Origin: Cheilinus undulatus
Taxonomy: Eukaryota > Chordata > Actinopteri > Labriformes > Labridae
NCBI RefSeq assembly: GCF_018320785.1
Contig: NC_054885.1
Coordinates: forward strand, 6,150,921-6,214,920
Length of the DNA: 64,000 nucleotides
Direction: 5' to 3'
Part shown: positions 38,461 to 50,800 of the stretch, piece by piece
Position numbering within the stretch: the stretch's first letter is position 1
How the letters are laid out: every line of letters starts with the position of its first letter
Position numbers and translations under genes: made by a program
Notes under the pieces: model-generated
What the model saw: the letters and a program-made list of their open reading frames with translations, nothing else
What the model was told of the DNA's origin: nothing
Database searches by the model: none

Positions 38461-38540
38461 TCACGTCAGTCAAAACTCTCAACCAATTACATAGCAGTGT
38501 AAGTGGAGGGGGCGGAGCATATCCTGCATGCAGCTATAAG
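38461..38540 (+). promoter_or_regulatory. tetraspanin gene core promoter
   Basis: Ordered elements lie just upstream of the first exon: a CRE-like TCACGTCA (38,461-38,468), a CCAAT box (38,483-38,487), a GC box GGGGGCGGAGC (38,507-38,517) and a TATA-like TATAAG (38,535-38,540). Transcription would then start near 38,565. Confidence 0.7.
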
Positions 38541-38564
38541 CACAACACGCACGCAGTCTGTCTG

Positions 38565-38630
38565 AGCTGGAATCGTGTCTTTGCGCCAACTTATCAAGAA
38601 AAAGGACGTGAGCAGCGTGTAAAAACACAG
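38565..38630 (+). other. non-coding first exon of the tetraspanin gene
   Basis: This sits about 30 bases after the TATA-like box and ends in a perfect donor (ACACAG|GTATGT). The next exon starts at 38,860 after ACCTTACAG and has an 18-base leader before the ATG. The 5' edge is inferred from TATA spacing. Confidence 0.6.
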
Positions 38631-38877
38631 GTATGTATTGCATTTACTTCTTAATGCTAGTCTGGTGTCGCTGTCACGTCGCCCAGTGCCAAGCTACATT
38701 TTTTTAACGTTTTTATGTATTTCCGTTAACCAAATACGCAATTAACATGTAAAATGCAACACATCGAGATCACATTTGATGCACTTGCATGTATGTTAAG
38801 GTAAACCAGTCGCCTCCTTGTTCATTAAAGCAATAATATCATCCTTATACACCTTACAGACTTAACAAGTGGTCATC

Positions 38878-41800
38878 ATGGCTCTGGATGGATGTGGCCT
38901 TTTCTGCAAGTATATGCTCATCATTTTCAACATCATCTTCGCGGTAAGTCTGTTTAATTAAATAACAGAAATCTTGGAAACAGATAGATTGTCGAGATTA
39001 TTATGTTTCTGTCAAAGTTTTACAAGGAGTGCATTATAACTTGCGCATTTTCTAGATTTCTGTTCCTAATGGTTGTTGCTGTGTTGTGAATGTAGGTCCC
39101 ATAAGGTGTGCCATTGTTTGATCAAAGTTTCGTTTCTGCCAAATACAATGTCAGGTCACCTGCTCCAGTTGCTGAAAGAATCTGACCCACTTATCTTTGG
39201 TTAAAAACAAGTTATCAGACTTTAGTCTCTAAACAAGGCTAAAAAAAGGATAAAAACTTCTGCTCTTATGTGTCTATTTCAGTGTGATATAAACAGTAAC
39301 GATGCAATATGGCAATTACAACACTGTTATTGACAGAATAACTGCAAGTTGGGGGAAAAAAAAATCTCACAATCTGAGAGAATAAAAACATTTAAAAAAA
39401 ACAGAATCATGAAAACCCTGAGATGTCATTCACCCATTCTTTTTTTTTTCTCTCAGTTGTGCTGTAGTGACAGAGGTAGTTCTCAAATTCATTTGAGCCT
39501 ATATCAATACTAAAACCAACTCCAGTATACATGACATTCTAGTCAAACTTCAGTCCTTAGTGTGCACGTTCAGGTTTACGGAGTGAGAATGAACAAATAA
39601 AAGACTTGAGCAGACATAGGTCGGATTGTCCTGCCTTTAACACCACAAACTTATTTGTACATCTGGCCAATGTTTACAACAGATATGGATTGATAATTAA
39701 GGGTGCTGTAGATATTTACAGCTGATATGGCTGACACGAACAGCTGATATAGGCTGATATTTACAGCTGATATAGGCTGATATTTACAGCTGATATAGGC
39801 TGATATTTACAGCTGATATAGGCTGATATTTACAGCTGATATAGGCTGATATTTACAGCTAATATAGGCAGATATTTAAGGTTGATATGGCGGATATTTA
39901 CAACTGATATAGGCTGATATTTACAGCTGATATAGGCTGATATTTACAGCTAATATAGGCGGATATTTACAGCTAATATAGGCAGATATTTAAGGTTGAT
40001 ATGGCGGATATTTACAGCTGATATAGGCTGATATTTACAGCTGATATAGGCTGATATTTACAGCTAATATAGGCGGATATTTACAGTTGATATAGGCGGA
40101 TATTTACAGCTGATATAGGCTGATATTTACAGCTGATATAGGCTGATATTTACAGCTAATATAGGCGGATATTTAAGGTTGATATGGCTGATATTTACAG
40201 CTGATATAGGCTGATATTTACAGCTGATATAGGCTGATATTTACAGCTAATATAGGCGGATATTTAAGGTTGATATGGCTGATATTTACAGCTGATATAG
40301 GCTGATATTTACAGCTGATATAGGCTAATAGTCATAGATGATACAGTATAGGCTGATATTTGCAGCCAATATGGCTGAAAGGAACAGCTGATGGCTGATA
40401 TTTACAGCTGGTATAGGCTGATATTTACAGCTGATGTAAGCTTATATTTACAGCTGATATCAGCTGGTATTTACAGCTGATATCGGCATATATTACAGCT
40501 GTTAAAGGCTGATATTTAAAGCTGATATAGGCTGATATTTACATATAGGCAGATATTTACTGTTTTCTTGGGATAACAGCATAAAAATATGAGATAAACA
40601 AGTGGAATTCATAATAAATACATGACAAAAGTTAAAAACTTATTGTTTACATTGACATTTAAGCTGAGCTTTTAAGCTTTATTTAGCGATTTGTTGAGCT
40701 TTGTTCCCTTTCACATTATACATGCACTGCATGAAAAAGATTTACTGCAGGGCGCATGGCCACCATTCAACTAGTTACCCTTTTCTGGTTATCCTTGTTA
40801 CCATCACAAGCAGCTGCTAATTCATAAATTTAGCCTTAGGGAGAAGTTTGAGTTTTGAGTGAGTGAAACCACGTAAGCGAGCTTATCATCAGGTCTGTGG
40901 TTTTGTTTCGATTCCATTTTTCTTGCAGCTGGTGGGGTTTGCATGTCTGGGTTTTGGCCTGTGGTTGAGGTTCAGCAATAACACCAGAGGAATATTCGAA
41001 ATCGAGGCCTTCAGCTCAACCACATTTGTCATAGGTGAGTGCTGGTGTTCTGCAGATTTGTCTCATTTCCTTCAAAACAAAAAAAAAAAAACCTACTGAT
41101 ACTGAGCCTCTCTCTTCCTGTGTTGATCAGCCGTGACCGTCCTGATCGTCCTTGGCTCATTGATGCTGTTGGTGGTCTTTTTTGGAGATTATGGAGCGTG
41201 CAATGAGAAAAGATGTGCTCTTCAAGTGGTAAGACTTTTTTTGTTACATGATCACTTCCTAAAATAGTAGATCAGCTGCCAACTTTGTGTCTCTTGTGTA
41301 ATATCCAACGCCTCCTTTTTTCCACAATAGGAATCCTGTGCCTACTGGTTCAGCTCAATATATTCTTGTGTTATCATTTTGGAAATTATGCAGAAAAAAC
41401 AGCTTTATTATTTATAGTTCAGTTGTGATTTAAGGAAACAGCTGGTGATTGGTTTCATCTGATAATGAGGAATAGAAACAGAGAAATGGACAATGTCTTG
41501 TTTTAGGATCCTTTCATTTGCATCCTGAGTCTCTTGGTTCTATTTTCAGTGAAATTTTTTTTAATAAACCATGAGACCTACGCTTGAATTTTGCCTGCTT
41601 ACATTTTAGTAGCAAGTAAAACCATTATTGTTCAAACGTGGAGCTGTTGAAGTATCAGCAGAGCTGCAGAGAATTGAAGATAGTGACTGCATGCTGATAT
41701 TCACAACAACAGCTGCAGACCTTGACAGTTATATCACTTTAAAACAGCAGCCTCCCATTGCAGTAGAAGTAGCCTACTTAGAACATCGTTTAAAACTTAA

Positions 41801-44800
41801 GTAATACTCTGCTAACATTGAAGGTGTTAAACCGGTGGAGACAGTCCTGACGTAGGCAGCAGTTTCACCTGAATTTTAACACCTACCTACTAGTAGGTGT
41901 CAGATAACACAGTATGGTTAAAAATAGTTTATTACGCTTGTAAAAACGTATTTTATTTTTATTTATGTGTTCATACAGTGCCTTCATGCAGTGCATTCAG
42001 AAAGTATTGTATAGCCTGATGCTACAGTCATTTAAATTCATTTTTCCTCTCATTAATGCACTCAGTATGCCATAATGACAAAAGAAAAATTGTAGCAAAT
42101 TTATGCAAAATGAAACACTGAGTATTCAAACCCTTTACTCAGTGCTGAAGCACCTTTGCAACCTTGAGGCTTTTTGAATATGATGCAACAAGCTTTGCAC
42201 ACCTGGATCGGTGGGCTTTCTACCATTCTTCTTTGCAAAGCCTCTCAAGCTCAGTCAGGTTTGACGGGGACCGTGGGTGGACAGACATTTTCATGCTGGA
42301 TAGTCAGGGCTCTGGCTGATCCCTTCTAGGACATTCACAGGGTCATCCTGTGTTGTCTTGGCTGTGTACTAAAGTGCTTGTCCTGTAGGAATGTGAACTT
42401 TCAGCCCAGTGTGGTGTCCTGAGCATTGAGGTACAGGTTTCCATTGAGGATATCGCTGTACTTTTCACCATTGAGCTTCCCCTCAACCCCTGACCAGTTT
42501 CCCAGTCTCTGCTGCTGAAAAACACCCCCACAGCATGATGCTGCCACCACCATGCTTCACTGCTGGGATGGTATTGGGACGGTTGATGGACACTTAGAAC
42601 TGAGGCTAAACAGTTCAATCTTGTTGTCAGAGAATCTTGTTTCTCACAGTTTTAGAGTATTTTGGGTGCTTTTTCTGCACTTTAAGCGGGCTTTCATGAG
42701 TTTTGCACCAAGGAGAGGCTTCTGTCGGCCACTCTGCCATAAAGCCCAGATCAGTGAAGGGCTGCAGTGATGGTTGTCCTTCTGGAACTTTGTCCCATCT
42801 CTACACAGGGTCTCTGGAGCTCAGTCAGAGTGACTATCTGGTTCTCAATCTCCTCTCTTACCAAGGCTGTCCTCCCCTGATTGCTCAGTTTGGCCGGGCG
42901 GCCGGCTCTTGGAAAAGTCCTGCTTATGCCAAACTTCTTCCAGTGGAGAATGATGGAGGCCACTGTGCTTTGAAAACCTTCAGAGCAACACATTTTTTGT
43001 GCCTTGGTACAGTCCTGTTTTGAGCTCTGCAGGCAGTTCTTTTAACCTCATGGTTTGGTTTTTGCTCTCATATGCATTGCCAGCTGCGAGGCCTTCTATA
43101 GCGAGGAGTGTGCCTTTCCAAACCATGTCAAATAAATTTGTAAAGCTGTAATGTCCAGCAACACAGCTGCACTTAGAAACTAACCCCCCCTTCTCCAATT
43201 TGACATCAGACATTTATGCATATACACTTTTTCAGGCTTTTCTAGCAGAAATATGTGCCCCCGATCAGTCCACAATCCCCCAAGAATCACCCCCCCCCCA
43301 GCTTTCAGATAATGTGTGCTGAAACAAACCGTTCTCAGAGTTTCCCCTTATGATGTCGTGTAGGGAGTTAGCAGTTCCCCACAAAGAAAGTTCCACCTCC
43401 TCTCCTGATCCAGAGAGGGCTTAGGAGAACCACATCCATCTCCTGAGAGGAGCAGAGTCAGACAGCTCAATGACATTTAAAGCCACAGACACAGAAACAG
43501 CTCGTTCTGAGCAGGGCTGAAACAGAGGGTTTTTATAGACATGCAAAAATCCAATACTAGAGTGTTTTCATCAACAAAGTTCCCAGGCATGTTTTGAAAA
43601 CCTCTGAGACCAAAATAAACTTGTCTAAAGGGGTAAAATATGTGAGATTTAAGCCCAGATTTTAGGCCAGAACTACCTCTTTGATGATCATGAGGGCATA
43701 TTCTGAGTCAAGGCTCGCTGGAAAAATTATTTGTACTTAAACTTTTCAGAAACTACATCAGGTGGGTAGAAGAGGAATGGATCCATCAAAAACTCCTGAA
43801 AACTGTCTAAATTGCTCAAAGCATTGACGTTTCATCACTGAAACAGTGGCTATGTTTTGCGAAACCTGCACAGTGTGCACGATTTTGCCTGCAATCTTTG
43901 ATAATAAAATCAATAGATGACCCAACGCTGGGTGTCCGGGACTTTTCCTTTTGTTGCTGTGGTATGAAACAGGTAGAGATTTCATTTCATTTCTGCCAGA
44001 ATCAAATCCTAGTCTCATCTTTTTCTTGCCTCTGCTCTGTGTGGGAACGATCAGATAAATTCCTGAACACTTAGGTAGCACGAAGGTGGATGACTGAGAA
44101 GGCATGAACACAAACAAACTGCAACACACTTGAATACTAACAGCATAGATATGTATTTACTTTGATTACATCCAAACTGTGGTTTAGAAACGAGGCAGGA
44201 AATGCAGCGTAGACACCTGCAAAGAAAGCTTTTATACTGTGAATCTGAGGCTGATAGCAGTCTGAGGTCACCAAACATGAGGATTAAACTGTTATTATGA
44301 CTCATGTGAATGACACTTCCTGCTTATCTGAACATGTTTGTGTAAAACTTGCGTTCGTTAAAACATGTCAGAGAATCTGTAAATCATTGAGTTGAAAGGA
44401 GCAATGGTAGCTGTGTGCCAAAGAGCCATTAAAGTTCAACCATTCATTATTTACTGGAGCAACACCCTGGTGGTTGCATGCCTCCATGAGCTAAACAATG
44501 TCCACATAGAGCAAGCACAGCAGTGGGTCAGGAAGAAGGACAGGGGTGGAGTCTGTGGTGGGGTGATCAGGAAAGATCTGATAGGCATGGGATGAATATG
44601 AGGCCTAATGCCTGGGAATCTCTGATCTCCAAAATCCAATGTGCAAACCTTGAGTTAGAGTGGGCATTTGTAAAAGATTAATGAAAATAACTCAAAGTAT
44701 TGTAGAGATATTGGCTTCACAAAAATGGCTTGGGTAGATAGACTGAAAACCTGAATTGTTTGGGTGTTTATAACTGAATTCTCCATTTTTTTATAAAAGA

Positions 44801-47800
44801 GTAATAATCATGTTTGTGTGCTTGTTCTTCCAGTTCTCCGTTCTTCTGGCGCTTATGGCTGTAGCTGCTGTCTGTATCGGAGCCATCACGTTCTCCCAGA
44901 GGGTTGAGGTGAGTGAACTGAAAAAATATGTTTAATATTAACTCCAATCAACAAATACTGATGTAAACGAGTTTGTTTGTTTTTTAGGTTGGGAAGCATA
45001 TAGCAGAATTTTACACCAGCTTGTACGCTCTGTATGTGGCAAACGGAGACCCGGTTATTAAAGTTACTCTCCAGTTCGTCCACAACATGGTGAGAACAAA
45101 GCTCCTAACTTAGAAATATCTCTGGTTTGATATCAAAACAGTCTAATCCAGCAGGTATTCAGACCCCTTTTGATTTTTAGTTAATATGTAGCAGCCTGAT
45201 GCTACTCCACAATGACAAAGTGTAAGCATTATTCTAGGGATTTTTGCAAACTGACATATCACATTGAAATCAGTATTCAGACCCTTTGCAACAACACTTG
45301 AAATTTCCATTTCTTTTGATCTTTGCTGATATGTTTCTACACCTTCATTTGAGTCCAAAATAAACTGATTGGATATGATTTGGAAAGGCACACACACCTC
45401 TCTATAGAAAACCTAACAGATGACAATACAAATCAGAGCAAAAACAAAGCCATGAGGTCAAAGGAACAGCCTGCAGAGCTCAGAACAGGACTGTAGCAAG
45501 GCACAGATCTGGGGAAAGCAGCAAAAAAAAATCTGTTGCTCTGAAAATTCCCATGAGCACAGTGGCCTCTATCATTCTCCAATGGAAGAAATTTGGCAAC
45601 CTGGACTCTTCCAAGACCTGGTCGCCTGACCAAACTAAGTAATTGGTGGAGAAGGGCCTTTGTAAGAGAGTTGACCAAGAACCTGATGGTCACTCTGACT
45701 GAGCGCCAGAGATCCTATGTGGAGGTGGGACAAAGTTGCAGAAGGACAGCCATCACTGCAGCCTCCCAGGCCACTTGGAGCCCAATTAGAGTTTACAAAA
45801 AAGGACTCAAAGGACTCGAACTGTGAGAAACAAGATTCTCTTGTCCGATGAAACCAAGATTGAACTGTTTGGCCTCAGTTCTAAGTGTTAAGTCTGGAAA
45901 AAACCAAGCACTGTTACTCACCTGTCCACTAACATCCGAGGGGTGAAGCATGGTGGTGGCAGCATCATGATGTGGGGGTTTTTCTCAGCAGCAGGGACAG
46001 GGAGGTACCCTCAATGAAAACCTTCTCTGCAGAGTTCAGGACCTCAGACTGGGCTCAGGGTTCACCTTCTAACATGTCATTGACCATAGACACACAGCCA
46101 AGACAACACAGGAGTGGATTAAGGAGGCCCAGCCAGGATCCTGACTTGAACCCTATCAAACATCTCTGTAAAGACCTGAAAGTGGCCATACAGTCCCCAT
46201 CCAACCTGACTAAGCTTGAGAGGATTTGTGAAAAATGGCAGAAAATCCACCAGTCCAGGTGTGCAAAGCTTGTTGCATCATACTCAAAAAAAACTCGAGG
46301 CTGTAATTGCTGCCAATGGTGCTTCAAATAAATAAAGGATCTGAATATGTAAGTACGCAAAGATGCAAAAGTTCTAGAACTTTGTTTTCACTTTGTCATT
46401 ATGGTATACTGAGTTTGGATTAAAAAACATTCATCAGGATGGTCCAGATTAGGTTTGCCATGATGCAAGAATTTCATACATTGATAAGATTATAGTAAAA
46501 ATGAACAATATCAGTACCTGTTTGATGCTACAGCAGCAAACACCGAAGTCCTGCAGACCAGAAGTCCTGTTTGTAAAGCTACAAAAATGTAGGCAATATC
46601 CTAAGTAATAGATTTTGCAAATATTTAATTTTAAAGATTTATTTTAGGCTTTTATGCCTTTATTTGATAGGACAGTAGGGAATGACATGGGAATGAAGTC
46701 ACAGGACTGTGGCTTCCTCCCCTCATGTCATTCCCTACTATCTCTGGGCCAGCTCAGATAGAGCCTTGGTTATCAGTACACCTAAACTTGATAACTTGTA
46801 AACTCTCCTCTAAAACCTTGCACTATCCCTTTAACCTCCCTCCTCTGTGCAGCTTCACTGCTGTGGAGTGACCGGGTCTCCACTGGTCGAGTCTCTGGAC
46901 TGCCCCAAACCAAACAGCATTTTTGAAAACATTGTCATGCCGGTAAGTCAGCGCAGAATAAAAGACAGATGACTTTTGTTTAGGACTGAGGATTTAACCA
47001 TTTTTCCTCTGTGTAGACAGGATATCAGGCTCTAGTTTTGTGTAAAGTCTGGGTTATCAAAGAGCGCTATAACAGTTTGTCCTGTCCTGGTTGTCCTGCA
47101 GACTTGTCCTGCAGTCATCGAGTCCAAGTTCGACAGTCAAGCTCCGCTGGTGTTGGGCGTGTTTGTTGGAACAGGAGCTCTGCTGGTAGGAAAATAAAGC
47201 TGCACATTTCCACACTCAGAAATTATGGGATTTCAACTCTTAATTCAATGAAAAAAGGAGAAAATATATTTATGGTTTCACATCAGAAGCAGTTTTTCTA
47301 GTAATTTCATTGTTCTAACATACATTATACAAGGAAATGCAATGTTTCGTTTGTATCCATGAATTTCAAGAGAATGTGCAGAGGTAAGGGCGAAAGAAAC
47401 ACGATCCAAATGTTTCAAATGTAGAGCATAAAAACAGAGTTAACGGAGGAGGTGTCCAGATGGTCCACAACTTTCAATTGAATTGCTTGCAAGTTTGCTG
47501 AAAGCTAATGGAAAGCTAAATTGCAACTGTGAGTTGGCTTTCTGCCACCAGTCTGGTCACTAAATACGTCAGAATTATGCACACGACTGCTTCTTCCTGG
47601 GTGTAAACAAATGTCCATTTAGTCTTTTCTATCCGGCAGCCACTTCCTGATTTCCTTTTTTTTTTTTTTGTTGCACATTTTTCACACTTAAATGTTTAAG
47701 ATTATCAAACAAATTTAAAGATCAGACAAAGAGAATCAGAATAAATGTAAAATGAAGTTTTAAAATGATGATTTTATTCTTTGAGGGAAAAAGTCATCCA

Positions 47801-50800
47801 AACCTACATGGCCCTATGTGAAAAAGTCAATCCCCCCTAAACCTAACAGCTGGTTGTTCCACTCTTGGTGGCAACAGCTGCAGGCAAGCGTTTGCAATAA
47901 CTGACCAGGAGTCTTTGACATCACTGTGGAGGAATTTTGTCCCACTCTTCTGTGCAGAATTGTTTTAATTCAGCCACACTGGAGGGTTTTTGAGCATAAA
48001 CAGCTTGTTTAAGGTCATGCTACAACATCCTAATCAGACTTAAGTCCAGACTTTGACTAGGTCACTCCAAAACCTTCATTTAGTTTATTTAAACTAAAGG
48101 TGGACTTGTCAGTGTGTTTGGGATCATTGTCCTATTGCCCAATGCAAGTGTGCTTGAGCTTGAGATCATGAAGTGATGACAGGATGTTCTCCTTCAGGAT
48201 TTTCTGGTTGAGTGCAGAAGTCATGATTCAGTCAATTACGGCAAGTGGTCCAGGCCCTGAAGCAGCCCCAGTACCACCACCGTGTTTGGCTGTTGGTCAT
48301 GATGTTCTTTGGTGAAATGCTGTTTTAGTTTTATTCTAGATGGAACGGGATGGACGCCTATCAAAAAGTTCAGTTTTTGTCTGGTGGGTCCATAGAATAT
48401 TTTCCCAAAAGTCTTGGGGATCATCAAGATTTCCTGTCAAATGGGAGACGAGCCTTTGTGTTCTTTTTGGTTAGCAGTGGTTTTGGTCTTGGAGCTCTCC
48501 TATGGATGCCAGTTTTTGGCCAGTCTCTTTCTTATTGTCGAATCATGAATACCGCCCTCCACTGAGCCAGGTGAGGCCTTCATGTCTTTAGATGTTGTGG
48601 ATTCTTTTGTGACCTCCTGGATGAGTCTTTGTTGCCCTCTTGGAGCCATTTTGGTAGACCAACCACTCCTGGAAAGGGCCACCACTTCTCCAAGTTTTCT
48701 CCAGTGGTGGATAATGGTGCTCAGCATGGTGTTCTGTAGTCCCAACGCCTGAGAAATGCCGTTGTAACCCCTTTCAGACTGATGTCAGCGACTTTGTTTT
48801 TCTCATCTGTTCTTGAATTTCTTTAGATGGTTCCATGATGTGTTGGAGATCTTTTAGCCTCCTTCAGGTTCTATTTAAGGGATTTCTGGATTCAACAGGT
48901 CTGGCAATAATCAGGCCTGGGTGTGGCAAGTAAAGTTGAATTCATTTCCAAAAATGTGGTTATTGACAGCTAATTGATGAATTATCAAGAAGGGAAAATG
49001 ACTTTTTCCACATATGGCAAGGTAGGTTTGGTCACTTGTTTCAGATCACCTAAAATGAAAATTAACACAGTAAACGGTTTCTAATTGCCTGAACCAATCA
49101 GAGGGAGCTATGATGTTTTATCAGGAAGTTTGTTTTGGTTATACGAAGGAATGCTGAATATGCTGCACATATTCTGGCTCCAAAAGAGCAGTATGTCAGC
49201 TCTAGTTGCAGACGGAGGATTTTAGCTTCACTTTTGTACAGCAGGAGGAGGTGAAGATGCATCATCCATCTTTATATGCAATCACTGATTGAGATAGAGG
49301 TCTATTTGTGTCAGTGTTTATCTTGCGTTTTACAGTCCTCTTGTTTGTAAAGTTTGAGTCCATGTTTTAATCTGTGTGCATCCCTCTGTCTCTAAATCAA
49401 CTCTCCTCCCTCTTCAATGTCTCCATCTCTCTTTCCATCGTTGTTCATGAAGCTCGTAGCTCTGTTCTGCAGCACCACCCTCAGTTCAAAGCTCAGACAG
49501 TCTGCCTCAGCTTCCCAGTACATCATCCTGACTCAGTCCACCCCTGTGCTGGCTCAGCCCTCACCCCCCACCTCCTATTACCCTGACCAGGACCCCATCA
49601 TCTTCACCCCTCTCACTGAGGCCAACATCCCTCTGACTCAGGCCTAGTCAGTTTCCTCTCTCACTTTAAATCCGTCTTGATTTTATCACATAATGCTTGG
49701 ATGTAGAGATACAGAGAGATGCTTTTATCTGCTCAGCTGCTCTTTGCATGGTTGGAGGGTGTTTCTGCTTTCTGTGGTAGAAAAATCCAAACTAAAAGAC
49801 CCAAATCTGTTTCTCACCTGTGCTCACATGGCATGTACAAGCTGTTAAATTGCTGCATATTATACTAAATTCCTTGATATGGCTCCTGTAAAGGAAAAGT
49901 TCTTGATCAACATGAGAAGTGGGGACTTTGATTGTGATGAATTTGGCAAAAATAGAATATTTCCACTGGATGCTTAACCTGGGGCCCATTTCAAGAAGTA
50001 GGTTCAGAAAACTCAACAACATCCTTGTCATGTGTAATGAATGCCACACATGGATAAAAAAGCAGCTTGACAGTCTCAGACTGGTTTAACTCCTAGTTAG
50101 GGCTTAGTAATAGCAATGTCAAAATAATATTTACCAACTGTATTTATGCATTTATTTTAAAGTCATACAGAGGTTGAATTGTTTCCTGATCTTTGGAAAG
50201 TTTGTGCGTCAGAAAAACATAAGTGCTTCCACCAGCTCTTGCAGGCAGTTGGCTTACTTTACCCTATTTATGCTGAGCTATTACCATCCTCGTCATCAGA
50301 TGTTTAATGTAATGCAGCCAATTTTCATGGAAAGGGGTGTTTTTTTTTTGTTTTTTTTTTTTTAAGATTTATTTTTGGGCATTTTTGTGCCTTTATTAGA
50401 TAGAGGAGGACAGTGGATAGAGTTGGAAACAGGGTCAAGAGTGGGGATGAGACATGCAGTAAAGGGCCTCAGGCTGGATACGAACCCGGGCCGCCCGCGT
50501 ACATGGGGAGCACCTTTAACCACTAGGCCAGCTTCTCCCCGGAAAGGGGTGTTTTTTAAATCCAAATAGCTACAGAATGGCTCAGCGTCTCTGCGCCGGT
50601 GCATATGTGTTGCGATAGGCCAACAGCATAATAAGGAGAGCATTAAAACGTATTTTCTCAGAGAATGGTTCTAACAGCAATATGTGACATATCTCCTGTT
50701 GTATCTTGTTTAATATGAGGGTGCTTTAGAGCAGTGGTGGGTCAGGACCCAAAGGTAGGTAACAGAGCCATTTTCAGTGGGTTACAGATTTGTGCCTAGA

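Noticed and set aside
39711..40560. CRISPR-like array
   Set aside because: The units are contiguous 23-bp tandem repeats without unique spacers, in an intron of an animal gene.
49374..49586. Use of the acceptor at 49,473 (TTCTGCAG)
   Set aside because: It would splice into a frame lacking the TM4 similarity. The acceptor at 49,451-49,452 keeps phase and the membrane segment.
50362..50545. tRNA gene
   Set aside because: A and B boxes are present, but the sequence continues into a SINE body with an A-rich tail and target duplications, and no cloverleaf forms.
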